Assembly: GCA_023362775.1 (NCBI GenBank)
Contig: JALMGJ010000004.1
Coordinates: 38,755,298-38,819,297 of the forward strand
Source: Charina bottae
Lineage: Eukaryota > Chordata > Lepidosauria > Squamata > Charinaidae
Reading direction: 5' to 3'
Length of the DNA stretch: 64,000 bases
Shown here: piece by piece, positions 25,344 through 37,744 of the stretch
Numbering within the stretch: the stretch's first letter is position 1
How the letters are laid out: every line of letters begins with the position of its first letter
Program-made: the position numbers and the translations under genes
The notes under the pieces: generated by a model
The model's input: only the letters and a program-made list of their open reading frames with translations
What the model was told of the DNA's origin: nothing
Database searches by the model: none

Positions 25344-26079
25344 CTGAGGAGGAAAAGCACAATGCAGCTTTTAAAAACAGAACATTCATTAACATCTGAA
25401 GATACATGATACAATAATTGTGCTGAAGCTAAACAAGTCTTCATTACTATCTGGATGGGACATTATCTTTCAGTCTTTATATATCATCCTGACTTGCATG
25501 ATGAAACAAAGAATATATGTAAAATATATTGCACACACACACGCATACCCATGCACCTCACATACACATAAGGAAGACTTGTCCTACATATTAGCTCAAG
25601 TGTTACACTTAAGCCATAGGCAGACAAACTTTTAGAGGTCAAGGATCACAAGTAACATTTTGGAGGATTGAGGGAGATAAAGTTTTGAAGTGATTTTTTT
25701 AAAGCTTGTTATGTCTTTTTTAAACTACATGTTTTGTCTTCTATCTTAAAATCAGATAACTTAGGGCTACCATATCTGGATTACAAAAACCCAGATAGCC
25801 ACTACATGGCCGGAAAGAGATGCAGAAAACCTTGGCACGTTGCTCCCATTTAGTAGTCATCTGGATTTTTGCAACCCAAACAAGATAGCTTACTTTTTGT
25901 CTCCTGTAACTGTGGACAAGTTCTTCAGAAATGTTAATCATGGCATTCATTATGCAAAACTAGAATAGATATGAAACAAAACAATTCCAAAGTGGTTTAC
26001 AATCATCAGAAAATACTTTAGGATAAAAATATTCTATTAAAAGACCATATTATTATTAGATTTTTATCCTGACTTTTAA

Positions 26080-26285
26080 AAAACACGTAACTCAAGGCGG
26101 CGAACAAACCTATTACTCCTGCCTCGTATTTTCTCTACATCATCCCTGTGAGGTGGGCTGGTCTGAGAGAGAGTGACTGGCCCAAAGTCACCCAGCTGCC
26201 TTTCATGCCTAAGGGAGGCCTAGAACTCGCAGTCTCCTGGTTTCTAAGCCAGCACCTTAAGCGCTACATCAAACTGGTTCTTGTG
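26080..26285 (-). mobile_element. tRNA-derived SINE, family B fragment
   Basis: The complement contains GGGTGACTTTGGGCCAGTCAC-type, CTCACAGGG-type and CGCCTTGAGTTACG-like blocks of the same SINE family as 37088-37600. The tRNA half is also partly recognisable (CCAGTTTGATGTAGCGCTTA). Confidence 0.7.
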
Positions 26286-27106
26286 TATGTTGGGAGAGTT
26301 AATGAGACATTCCAGACATTAGAATATTGCACTTACTTGTCCTTTTAACAATGCAAAAATCTTTCTGTATCTGACCTGATACATTTCCTTCCTCTTTTGG
26401 CATTTTATTTTGAGATTTTTTTTACATTACCAATGCTGTTATCATATCAAGAAACTTTGCAGCATTTCAATAGACAATGATATGGTAGTTCATTTTCCAT
26501 AAGAAGGATTTCTCACCATTTTCTTTCTCTCCTTACTTTATGGTCAGCTTTTATATCTGTCTGAAAGCATGACATTACAGCCATCTGCAATTCATATTCT
26601 TCCTCCTCCCTCCCAGGCTTAATGACTTATTCCTAGAGCTTCCAATATCCTGGTTTCTGAATGTTGTTCAGAATTTATCTTTCTTCATCCCCTCTCCCCT
26701 CCCCCACTTCAGACAGGCTTTTACATACAGGGTTACATCTACATCAGCATGACCATAGAGCTGCTGCATCCAAAGAATCTGTTTATATCACTTATATTGA
26801 TCTTCCCTCACTACCACACCTCATAAAGCAGTCTACTCAGAAGAGAATTTGTTTGCACCTCCCCTACACAAATGTATAGATGACAATGCTTGCAAGTTAT
26901 TTTATTTTTGTGGACAAGGTTGGGTGAAGAGATTTTTGTTAATAAAAATCAATATTGAGTAGGGGCATGGCAAAATCAGCATGCAAGTTTAAAAGACACT
27001 CCAATACTGGCTGATTTGGACTTGCCCAAGACAAACAATGATTAACAGTTTTTATCTCCTCCATGCTTGGTTCTTTCTTGTTCCATATAATAAATAAAGA
27101 CTAAGA

Positions 27107-28081
27107 CCAAGTAGCAACAGTAAGAACAGAGCACGGAACAACGGACTGGTTTAAGATTGGGAAAGGAGTACGGCAGGGTTGTATACTCTCACCCTACCTA
27201 TTCAACCTGTACGCAGAACACATCATGCGACATGCTGGGCTTGAGGAATCCAAGGCTGGAGTTAAAATCGCTGGAAGAAACATTAACAATCTCAGATATG
27301 CAGATGATACCACTTTGATGGCTGAAAGCGAGGAGGAGTTGAGGAGCCTTATGACGAAGGTGAAAGAAGAAAGTGCAAAAGCTGGGCTGCAGTTAAACCT
27401 CAAAAAAACCAAGATTATGGCAACGAGCTTGATTGATGACTGGCAAATAGAGGGAGAAAAAGTGGAGGCAGTGACAGACTTTGTATTTCTAGGCGCAAAG
27501 ATTACTGCAGACGCTGACTGCAGCCAGGAAATCAGAAGACGTCTACTTCTTGGGAGGAGAGCAATGGCAAATCTTGATAAAATAGTTAAGAGCAGAGACA
27601 TCACACTGACAACAAAGGTCCGCATAGTTAAAGCAATGGTATTCCCTGTAGTAACCTATGGCTGCGAGAGCTGGACCATAAGGAAGGCTGAGCAAAGGAA
27701 GATAGATGCTTTTGAACTGTGGTGTTGGAGGAAAATTCTGAGAGTGCCTTGGACTGCAAGAAGATCAAACCAGTCCATACTCCAGGAAATCAAGCCAGAC
27801 TGCTCACTTGAGGGAATGATATTAAAGGCAAAACTGAAGTACTTTGGCCACATAATGAGAAGACAGGATACCCTGGAGAAGAAGCTGATGCTAGGAAAAG
27901 TGGAAGGCAAAAGGAAGAGGGGCCGACCAAGGGCAAGATGGATGGATGGTATTCTGGAGGTGACGGACTCAACCATTGGGGAGCTGGGGATGGTGACGGC
28001 CGACAGAAAGCTCTGGCGTGGACTGGTCCATGAAGTCACGAAGAGTCGGAAACGACTGAACGAATAAACAACAACAACAAG
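27107..28081 (+). mobile_element. RTE-BovB LINE, 3' part with open RT reading frame
   Basis: This is a 5'-truncated BovB retrotransposon. The frame is open from about 27108 to the stop at 28067 (about 320 codons). It contains RT motifs VRQGCILSPYLFNLYAEHI (about 27160-27220) and the catalytic box YADDTTLM (about 27297-27320). A C-terminal region follows with CRIVKAMVF-like, YGCESWT, WRKILRVPW and KRKRGRPRARWMDGI motifs. It ends in ACTGAACGAATAAACAACAA, the typical BovB tail with CAA repeats. The endonuclease domain is missing, so it cannot move on its own, but the clean frame indicates recent insertion. BovB is abundant in squamates. Confidence 0.95.
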
Positions 28082-28358
28082 ACAATAGAGAGGTATTTTG
28101 AATTCATTTAACATCTGTTTTAAAGTCTAGAGACCACTGGAGTTGGGCAGCCAATAAATTTAAACAAACAAACAAACAAAGGCTTGGGAAGCAAACAGGC
28201 TGATAGATCTAAAAGGTCTTGATATCTGAGGAAGGCCAGCATGAAAAGTTACTTAAAAATAAGCTTTGTTGAAAAAACTTCTTTTAATCTAGCAATGCTT
28301 CCTTTGCTTTTTATCAGCTTTAAACAGTCACTCATGGAGTGTGTCCTATAGCAAATCC

Positions 28359-28359
<1 letters not shown>

Positions 28360-28396
<37 letters not shown>
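28360..28396. repeat. (ATT)n microsatellite
   Basis: About 12 perfect ATT units. Confidence 0.95.
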
Positions 28397-30999
28397 TTAT
28401 AATTCATCTGAAAAGTTTTTCTGAAGCTAAACTGCACCTCAGGTTTTGGTGTAAGATTCAATAAAGCTTCACATAAAATAATCCAATTTATGTTGTTCTT
28501 ATGAAAATATGTACTTCAATATTAAATATTTCTGGACTTGAAATTATAGGAAACTAATTAAATTTTACTACTCCTTTTAATAGCAACCTTCTAAGGTAAG
28601 CATACTACAAATAAGTACTGTGGCAAGATTAATGATTGCTTGAAAAATACCTGGCATCTGTCTTGTCAATGAATTCTCATTAAGAGCTATTCTTTCCTAA
28701 TAAACTTTGTGTTTGGAACAGATGTCACAGTGAAGCAAGTTACCATTTGTTTTTGCAAACTGCCTGCCTCAAACACTAAGGCATGACTCATTTACATGAT
28801 CCTACCAAAAATAACTAATAATCAGGCAAAGTGTACCTGTGAGAGTTTGGTAAGTATGGGCAGAGGATGGAAGACTGTAATGTGTACTGCTTCTAGAACA
28901 CAGAAGCCCATGGGAGTGGGGGTAAGGGGTTTACTTAAGATTTTATTGCTGCTAAAATCCAAGATATTCAGGATGCCAAATGTCACCTCAACAGCTTCAT
29001 CTATCACATATTTACCTTAGTGAGTAGCTATAAAAGCAATAGACATTTCTTGCACTGATACTGCATTTCTTATTCATGAATTCTGGTACTCTTATTTATT
29101 CTGAAAGAAGTTTAAAGGCAAACAATTTGTAAAATACACTCTTAGTAACATATACTTGATGCAAGATTTATATCACTTTTCCTTAACCTGTTGTCCTCTA
29201 GACTTTTTGTAATCCAACATTTTTAGTGTGTTGGCCAGCAGTTACTATAGCTAAAGTAGCTGGAGGGTCTAAGTCAAGGAAGGATGAACAGTAGAACTGG
29301 TTTCAGCAGTTGCTAACCACTTCACATGAGGACTTTTGAGCATCTTGTTCTACTGCCTAACATATAGACCAAGACAGCCCATTTGAAAATCCTGATTCAG
29401 AGGCTGAACAATTTATTCCTTCCCTCTTAAAACCCTAGTGCATCATAGCAAATACACTTCCTGCTCAAAACAATGGTCCCAAAGGCAGTTATCCTCTGGC
29501 TTTTGTGGAAGACGGCAAGATATGGCTAGACAGAATTGTTTTTCTTTTACCAAGATAATCAGTGGGTAAGACAACTGTAATTTCAATCAAGCACTCTGCC
29601 AAAAGAACAGAAGAATCACTGGCAAAGCAGTAATGGCTCAAGCTTGGCAAAGAGCCATCTTCATACACTTCTTTATTTGTCCTGTGTTCATATTAACAAA
29701 GCTTCTCAGCAGTCTAATTATTCTATAAACAGATTATTGAAGTTGTCTCCATGGAAGGAAACAAGTGAAGAAACCCCCCAGAACTTGGAGGGTGCAATTT
29801 GGCTGCTTTACCCAATAGACTAAGCTAAATAATTTAGAAAGATACCCATTCAGCTCATACTTTTTAGACAGTTCTGGACACATATCCATTTTATTTCTCT
29901 GCTCAGCAGAATTTTAAACATATCTTCTCAAATATAAATTCAGTTGATTTTAATGAGGCAAATATAGAAGTAAAGTTGCCATATTTGGTAAGTATCACTT
30001 TAGGGAAATAGACGAAAGAAATTTGTTTTCTGTAGAAGGCTGAATGTATTGTTAATGCTTGTATAAGGGCAGTATCAGAAGTAGTTCCTCTTGCAAGGCA
30101 AAATATTGTTTGTAAAACAAATTGGTGCCCACCAGTGATTAAAGCCAGTTTCAACCCGAAACTTAGTGTTCTGGCAATAGGTAAACAGCTCCTCTTGCCT
30201 TCTGTTCTTTTTGACGTCTCCTTTCAAATTCCAGCACTCATCATTCCTTACCCAAGTGATCTACAAGAATTAAAGAATATCATGCTTCTGTTAAGCTATC
30301 AGTACAAATAACTTTTGACAAAACAGCAATAGAGCCACGAAAGACAAATCTAAACCTCTGCAGGAAAAAAACATGATGCTGTAATCATCATAGAATTGTA
30401 CTGTAATAAAATGTTTGATTACTTAAAAATGCTCACTTATTCAAAACCAAAAAAAAACAACAACAAAAAAACACCCTATCAATTTGCAATTAACTTCTGG
30501 AATTATTTTGATTCCTAATAGTTTGTTAATACAGTTGCTTTTAACATTAACACCACTACTTTTCATCATGTTCTTAATTCGTTCTATCCAACACAAATTC
30601 TTAAGCTTCCAAAAGTAGACAACTACATGTATCAGATGTAGTCTCATGTCAAATCTGAAATTTCATGTATTATGTTGGTGAAGAAAGAGCAAAGGTAGGG
30701 CTGCCAGAGTTATTTTTTTCCTTTTTCCCTCCTGCACATTTTCCCCAATCCAATTCCCAAATATTATCACTTTAATGTTCTAATATTATTGGCTGCCATT
30801 ACCTGTTGTCTGATAGATGGAGAGAAACATCTGTTCACAACCTCTATTCAAGCATTCTTTAGCTTTTTGTTTGCTTTCTCTCATTTTGGAACAGGCTTTT
30901 TCTGTTGTAGTGAACAGGAAACTATGCCCACACCCTACAATTAACACTAAATTAATACAGCTTAAGTCCTGCATATGAAAATGCTTCCTCTTGTTTAGA

Positions 31000-31190
31000 G
31001 CCAGGGCAGTCTGGTTAAGATACTGGATAGAACTGAATCCAGGTTCAGGTGCACACTCAGCCATGGAAATTCACTGGGTAACTTTGGGCCAGTCATGGTC
31101 TCTCTGCTCAACCTACCTGTTGTTGTGGAGATAAAATGAAAGCTGTCTTGAACTCCTGAATAAAAGGTGGTATATAATGTAAAAATGAAT
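31000..31190 (+). mobile_element. tRNA-derived SINE, family B, diverged copy
   Basis: GTAACTTTGGGCCAGTCATG, CTCAACCTACCTGTTGTTGT and a 3' AATGAATGAATGAA tail follow the family-B pattern, whose tail resembles L2/CR1-type ends. The tRNA half is degenerate. Confidence 0.65.
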
Positions 31191-31734
31191 GAATGAACTA
31201 ACTGATGAGTGAACGGGCATTTGTGGAGCCATCCATATGCTCTTTTGCAGTACAGCAATATAGACAGAGATAGCACACACTCACACTTAATACTGTAATG
31301 TATTGCTACTTGTGAGGAAAGGCTCACTTCCTCCTGCATCCTCTTCTATAAGAATCCTCCTTCCTACAAGTTCAAAAGCTATTGGATGACAATTCAGTGG
31401 CTGTTATACATGTACTGTTACTCCTTACGTTGGTGAGATTTTAATTCCAAAAGGATTGGGATTATGCTTCATCCTAAAATTACATTATTTGAGATATTAT
31501 AAAATACTCCCAAATGTTTCCCCAGTCCCCCCTCTATATACAGTATTTGAAATAATCAAACAATACTCCATCAGACATGTGTTGCTCCATCCCAGATACT
31601 TCAGAATCCTGCTAGTTATTTTCCATTGACAATTATTTTCTTCAGAAACGTCAAACATTCTATGACTCTTATCCCTAATTTACTTCATTTATTTTTGAGG
31701 GGCAGGGTGTCTTTGCACATTTCCTCTTCAAACA

Positions 31735-31800
31735 TAGAGTCATAGTTGGAAGGGATCATTTAGGCCCCCAGGTTCAACCCCTCTGCTCAATGCAAGAATC
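31735..31800 (-). mobile_element. CR1 LINE 3'-end fragment
   Basis: CATAGAGTCATAGTTGGAAG and TTCAACCCCTCTGCTCAATG match the widespread amniote repeat associated with the CR1 3' end (AGAGTTGGAAGGGACC...CCAACCCCCTGCTCAATGC). Confidence 0.65.
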
Positions 31801-31845
31801 CAAATTAACACATAGATGGCTATTCAGCTTTTACCCATGTTCATG

Positions 31846-32122
31846 ATTACATCACAGTGTCCCGCGGTTACATGGTCGCCATTTGCGACCTTCTTTACCA
31901 ACTTCCTACAAGCAAAGTCAATGGGGAAGCCGGCAGGAGATCGCAAATGGCAACCACATGATGTCCTCACTTAACAACAGTGTGGGATTTGCTTAACGGA
32001 GGCAACCAGTAGTGCTGGAACTGCCGTTGCTAAGCGGCGCATTCACGTGATGTCGCGCTTTATGATTGCATCACTTAGCGATGGAAATTCCAGTCCCAAT
32101 TACCATCATTGAGGACTACCTG
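31846..32122. mobile_element. Tc1/mariner-type MITE, second copy (partial)
   Basis: The complement of its right end reads CAGGTAGTCCTCAATGATGG, then AATTGGGACTGGAATTTCC, matching the left end of the element at 13691-14443. A TA follows at 32123-32124. The left end is truncated or diverged, and the minisatellite is absent. Confidence 0.75.
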
Positions 32123-32479
32123 TACTATATTACATTCCTTGCTAGGCAATATAAAGTCCATGTACATATATCCCTTACCACAGCACAAACACCCCATATC
32201 ACTCACAAAGGATATGTCCTCAAAATGTCACCTCTATTTTATCATAAGCCCATGGCTAAGACAGTCTAAAGACTGCTTTAAGTGTTCCAGCATGAAGTAG
32301 TTATTTTTCTTGTTATGTGAGCACAAGACCTTCCATGTTGATATCCTAGCACATGGAGGAGGCACCTTAAGACGACATGGTTGGGGGGAGTGATCTGTTC
32401 AGAACCTATTGGTTCTGCAGGTCTGCTGTGAGACTATCCCCTTCTATATGGTTGATCAGCTCTGTCCCTGTTCTACAGT

Positions 32480-32830
32480 GCTGTTTTAGCTGTGAGGGAG
32501 ACTGGAATCCCAGCTTCTACAGACACTTTATTCTTTGTGTGTGTGTGTGTGTGTGTGTGTTTTCCTTAAAGATAGCTTAAAGTACTTACTGCCTCAACCA
32601 ACTGTGCAACTCAAAACACCAGAGGGACAGACACTGCACATGCATCACTTCTGCTCTAGAGTAAGAGTTCCATAAGAGCCATGCTGTAGAGGTGGTGGTC
32701 CAGGGAGCCTTCTGTATGTGTTGGGGATGGAAGGGGGCAGGGGGCTGGGAGAGTTCAGGGAGCCTCATTGCTTTGGCAGTGAGGGAGACCAGAACCATGG
32801 CTTGCACAGCCACTTCATTTACTGTATTTT
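32480..32830. repeat. Diverged tandem duplication with (GT)n
   Basis: GTGAGGGAGACTGGAATCCC...ACACTTTATT (from about 32493) and GTGAGGGAGACCAGAACCAT...CCACTTCATTTA (from about 32778) are related blocks about 285 bp apart. A (GT)12 run lies at 32536-32560. Confidence 0.55.
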
Positions 32831-34794
32831 GAAGTGTAGGATGATCTATCCATCTACAGCAAAACCTTTTTCTCAAACGCCAGCTCTTCAACAGCACTTA
32901 TCTAGTGCCTGAACTCAGCTGCACAAATCCAAATGAGTGCTAGATGGCAACCAAGAGATAAAAACATTCTAAGTCTTTGCTGTTGAAATGAGTGCTGGAC
33001 TGGTCAATAATCATTTTGGAAAAAATTACGTAGATGCAGTTGACAGCATCCCAAAGCTCAACCCCATTTCCCAAATACTTGAAGACCCCAAGTACACCTA
33101 AGTAGCAGCTACATCTGACCAAGAGAAATCAGGGTGACCACAACATTGCCACCATGAGAAACAAACTTTTGCTGCCATCTAGTGGTCAGAGGGCTAAGGC
33201 CAACAGCCCTTTGGGGGGGAAAGACTGAACAGAATGCTCAGAAGACTGTTTTGATCACATATTCAGGACAGCAATTGGTGGCAGCTTTTCCTATGGGTGG
33301 CAATTGTGACTGGGGCTTCCTGTGGGTTCATAGAATTTGATAGAAAACTCAGTGCAAAACCCCTCTTCAGACTTCTCTTTATTAAAATGACAGCATCTAG
33401 TTTCATTTTCATGCAAATTCCTTTGCAAGATTATTTATAACTATATATGCTAATCCTGGGCTCTCCAGCCTTCTCTTGGCTATTTTTAGTGATAAGAAGC
33501 AGAGAAGGGATTGCCAACTCAGCCTGAGACCTAAAATGCACTGTATTTTTTCCCCTTCTATTGAACTGTGCAGCCTAAAGCTTCTCTAAGCATGTATATG
33601 TTTGCAAGACATACTCTTAGCTTTCTATAAGTGTATCCCTGCAGTTTTCTAAATATTCTAACTCTATTATCTAGAATTAAGAAAGGGATTAAAGATACTG
33701 GTTAGCAAAGTCCCTCTGTCAGTCAGGCTGGCAGCTTTCTCTGGCTGGTGAATCCTCTTATCATCCAGAAAGGGTAGACTTTCTCCCATAGTGCCTTCCC
33801 CTCTTCTTTGAGGCACTACTCCAGATTGTGCCCTCCTCTACTTATGATGCCTCCCACCATCTCAAGAAGAAAACAAAGCATCAGCAGTGTAACACTGCCC
33901 AATCCATTTTAGGATTATCAGCCATGCATTGCTTCCTCAGACCAACAGCTGGTCTAAATCTGTATTAGGTGCCAGCCATCACATACCATCATCAAGTCCT
34001 CTTCCAGTTGTTCTTCCCTGATTTCCCCTGAACTACCTCTGATGCCAAAATAATAGTTATTTTTCATCCAATTTTTTTCCATCTTTTCTTTTGAGGAAAT
34101 AAACTTCTAATCTCAAGTTTCTCTTTATCAGCATACTAGCACAAAGCATCTCTTTGGACACTTGCACTGATAGTGGATAACCATCAGGACGGCATGGCAA
34201 GTGAGGTGCATCACAGTGAAGTTTGAATTTCAGCAATGGGAAACCACCACCTACTGTCCTTATAGCATTGTGCAGTATAGCTGTTCTGGATGTGTGATAA
34301 GGACACATTGTGGGGAACAGCAAGATTCAGGGCAACAGAAGCCCTTCCAGTTCTGGAATGGGAAGAAAGCAAAGCAAGATGGATGAGCCCAAAACTTATA
34401 GCCACAATTTACTAATAACCTGCCCACCCCAAATTCAGATTAGGATTAGTTTGGCAAAATTCATTTTTGATAACTCCAGGCGGACTTCTACTAATTACTG
34501 TACTGTTTCCAAGATTCTTATAGACGGGGTTTTAAATGATTTCCACTATTTTTTTTCCAGTTATCAATGTCTGATTGACTGATCTCTATTTGTCAGGCTT
34601 CTCACAGAATCATGGACTGCAAACTGATAAACAGACATTCAAGGATACAAAAGCTTCTACCATATAGATTTACTATAGAAAAGCCAGATAAAGCATTATG
34701 AAAAAAATCCAATGCTATGTATCAAATGCAAACCATAAATGCAAACAATATTTATAACAAAATCAAGATTCCAATTCCTCTTTCTTCTGTTCAC

Positions 34795-35990
34795 ACAGTG
34801 TTAATGGATTTGAAACCATCCTCTTTTGAGTGGAGAGACAGTTCCTAATTGTCTCTTGTTCTGACAACAGACTCTCCTGATTTCAGGATTTTTTCTAACC
34901 TTGTGAGAATTGGCTCTTATATTAGTTTGTGCAATTTTTCCTTTTGAAAAAATAAAGCTATTTATTATCTTCCAGTTATCTGACACTTTTCTAGTTCTCA
35001 AGGATACCTCAAAGATAACATATAAAGGTTTGACCAGACCAATTAATTCCTTCCATATCTCAAGATGGAATTTATTGATCCTCAAGATTAAAACTATTTT
35101 TTTCTATCATATTTAGGTTTAAGTTATGCCCCTTCATCCTGCTCTTCAGAATATCCTGGTGGAATACTTTTTGTTTGTTTGGAGCCTGTTCTCTCTTTGT
35201 GACACTGCTTTCTTTTCATTTTCTGCATGTATCCTTGTTTGTATTCAGATCTTCATGAAAGTTTGTCTGAAGCCACATTAACTTCTTTTACTGTCCTTGA
35301 TTTTTTTTTCTTTTATAGAAATTACTTGCAATTGTGTTTTCAATATCTTCTTTATAAACTCTCACTCATCTTGAGCTCCTTTATTCATTATCTTCTCCTA
35401 CCATTGGATCCTACTTGTTATTGTTCTGAATGTATTAACATCTGTTTTTAAAAAATTCAATATACATTTGATTATATTCAACTTTACTCTTTCCTAATAT
35501 CAAGAGCTCCAGGATTGCAAGGTCATTTTCCATCAATATTCCTGTTACTTCCACTTTCTCAACTAAATCTTCCCTACTTATTACTGTTGTAAAGAACAGC
35601 TGGTCCTGTTGTGCCTTCCTCCACTCTCTGAAAGTTTTCAGCTGGGTAAGTCAGGAAGACGTCTTGGGAGAACCATGCTTGGTAGGATTTTTCTCTCAAT
35701 AGATTTCATCACTACATTTTCATGCATCTTTGAAAGATCTAAAATTTGCTTTTGGAAGGCCTCACCCTCATCTTCTCTTTGGTTGAGCAGCAATGGTAGA
35801 CACCAGCAACAGTATTACTTTTATTTGTTCCTTCACTTATTTTCACCCTGATAGTCTCTATAGCATTGCCAAGTTCATCCATTTGGATTTCTAAACAGGA
35901 ATGGATTATTTTTAACATATAGCAAAACTTCTTTCTATTTGAACCAAGTACTGTAGTACTGTTTCTACATGAATTGCTATATTCCAGTCA
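34795..35990 (-). mobile_element. Degenerate CR1 LINE (endonuclease to RT), minus strand
   Basis: Read on the minus strand, an endonuclease-domain segment with GTNKSNTVAGVYH (CR1 usual form TNKGDTVVGVYYRPP) lies at about 35790-35830. A linker with SREDLVEKVEVTG is at about 35540-35580. An RT N-terminal segment, ELIGLVKPLYVIFE followed by RTRKVSDNWK, lies at about 34970-35050, where CR1 has ELA..PLSIIFEKSWRTGEVPEDWK. Stops and frame shifts are frequent. The 3' part of the element is missing. The limits are approximate. Confidence 0.82.
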
Positions 35991-36344
35991 TAAGAGTCAT
36001 CTCAACCAGGTTTCCATTGTGACCTATTAAACCATATTTACTCTGTGTACTAAGAGTTCAAGTTCAACTTGGTTACTTGCCGTGGTTTGAATATTACTGT
36101 ATAATGTTGAATATATACTGTATAACTATGAGCCAGTGTTTTTTTCTGATATTCCACAGAGTGGTTTAAGAAGGCCAATTTCAGCAATTCTACAATTCTT
36201 TGTGAAATTCTTACTTCAAAGATTTCATTCCTGGCCCCATTCACTCCTCAAATTCAGTTTAAAACTCTACTAATCAGGCTAGCCATACTTTGGTCAAAAA
36301 ACATTCTTTCTTACCAGTCCTTCTGAGGTATACTGTTTTTATGT

Positions 36345-36905
36345 ATTCATTCAGTTGATTTATATAGCTGCCCATCTCATTTTTACGTGACTCTAGGCAG
36401 CTTACAATAAAACAAAGACATAAACATAAAACACAGAAAAACAAATAAAAATAGAAACACATAGCAGCCTGGCATAAACTAACCTATCATCCACACTACC
36501 AGGAGATGGGCTCTAACCCATGCCCAGGGCACAAAGTTTTCAATGCCTTATGAAAGGCCAAGAGGGACGGGGCTAATCTAATCTCAGGGGGAATGATGTT
36601 CCCAAGGGCAGATGCCATGGCAGAAAAGGCTCTCATTCTGGGTCCCACCAGCTGACACTACTGGGAGCATGCTTTCCTGCCAGATCAGGTAGGATGGGTA
36701 GAAACAATTGGGTAGAGACAGTCCTGTAATTAACCCAGTCCTAAACCATGAAGGGCTTTAAAGGTGACAATCAGCACCTTGAATTGCACCCAGAAGCACA
36801 CTGGAAACCAATGCTGCCTGCAGAGCAGTGGTGCCACATGTGCCAGTAACTGGCACCAGTAACTGCCTGCGCCTTAGGAACCACCCAATTGTTTTAGTCA
36901 CCTGC
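36345..36905 (-). mobile_element. L2 LINE 3' end, minus strand
   Basis: It runs from the CCCATCTCATTTT...ACTCTAGGCAGC 3' block to GGGCTTTAAAGGTGACAATC and CACCTTGAATTGCACCCAGA, the complement of the L2 C-terminal coding region. It is older than the copy at 48.4 kb. Confidence 0.82.
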
Positions 36906-37087
36906 CGTAAATTAGATCCTGCTTGACTGCTTCCAAACCAAAGTCTTCAATTGCTCCCCAGAACTCTCTCAATGCCATGGATTTCAAACTCTATCAATTT
37001 TTTTTAACCATACAGAGACATGATGGAGCAGCTCAGAAATCTTGTAAATATGCATCAGATACAAATCTTCTGTAAAGTACATCATAA

Positions 37088-37600
37088 GAGAGCCAGTCTG
37101 GTCTAGTGGTTAAGGCACAGCTTTCCAAAATGTGTGTCGCGACACTTTAGTGTTTCGCAACACAGTTTGGTGTGTCGCCACACAACCCGGAAGCGGTGGA
37201 GGGGGCATGCACAGCGGTGGCGTGCCATTAGCGTTTTAGCGGAGGCCGCCGCCGTGCACACCACTGCGCCCCCCCGTGCACACCCCCACCCCCGCTGCCG
37301 CCGTTGGTGTGTCAACGCTGTCGCCGTTGGTCTGTCAACGGCGGCAGATTGGAAAGCACTGGGTTACGGCAACGGGCTAGAAACCAGGAGTCTGTGAGTT
37401 CTAGTCCCGCCTTAGGCATGAAAGCCAGCTGGGTGACCTTGGGCCAGTCACACACACTCAGCCCAACTCACCTCACAGGGTTGTTGTTGTGGGGAAAATA
37501 GGAGGAAGAAGGAGTATTAGGTATGTTCTCCGCCTTGAGTTATTTATAAAAATAATAAAGGCAGGATAAAAATTAAATAAATAAAATAAATAAATAACCC
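37088..37600 (+). mobile_element. tRNA-derived SINE, family B, interrupted by a MITE
   Basis: The head GAGCCAGTCTGGTCTAGTGG and TTAAGG are separated by 246 bp from the rest (GGCTAGAAACCAGGAGTCTG, GTTCTAGTCCCGCC B-box-like, GGGTGACCTTGGGCCAGTCA, CTCACAGGGTTGTTGTTGTG, CCTTGAGTTATTTATAAAAA, AAATAAATAA tail). It is inserted in MRPS9 intron 1, close to the promoter. Confidence 0.85.
37116..37361. mobile_element. hAT-type MITE nested in a SINE
   Basis: The ends CACAGCTTTCCAA and (complement) CAGTGCTTTCCAA are related to the MITEs at 8138 and 11887. The flanks GGTTAAGG (37108-37115) and GGTTACGG (37362-37369) are an 8-bp duplication with one substitution, and together rebuild the SINE A-box region. 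The interior is GC-rich with GTGTGTCG and CCGCCGCC runs, unlike its relatives. Confidence 0.82.
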
Positions 37601-37744
37601 CTCTAGGATCCCTTCCAACATTCCCTTTGCAACTTATCTGTTCTTAATGGCTACTGCAGGAAGAGATCTAGGATCCCCTATGATATTTATGCCTACAATG
37701 GTGGTCCTAAAAGCCACAAATCCTGAGACAAATGATTCGTATAC

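Noticed and set aside
27194..28114. Minus-strand ORFs of 143 and 152 codons
   Set aside because: Antisense shadows of the BovB reverse transcriptase frame.
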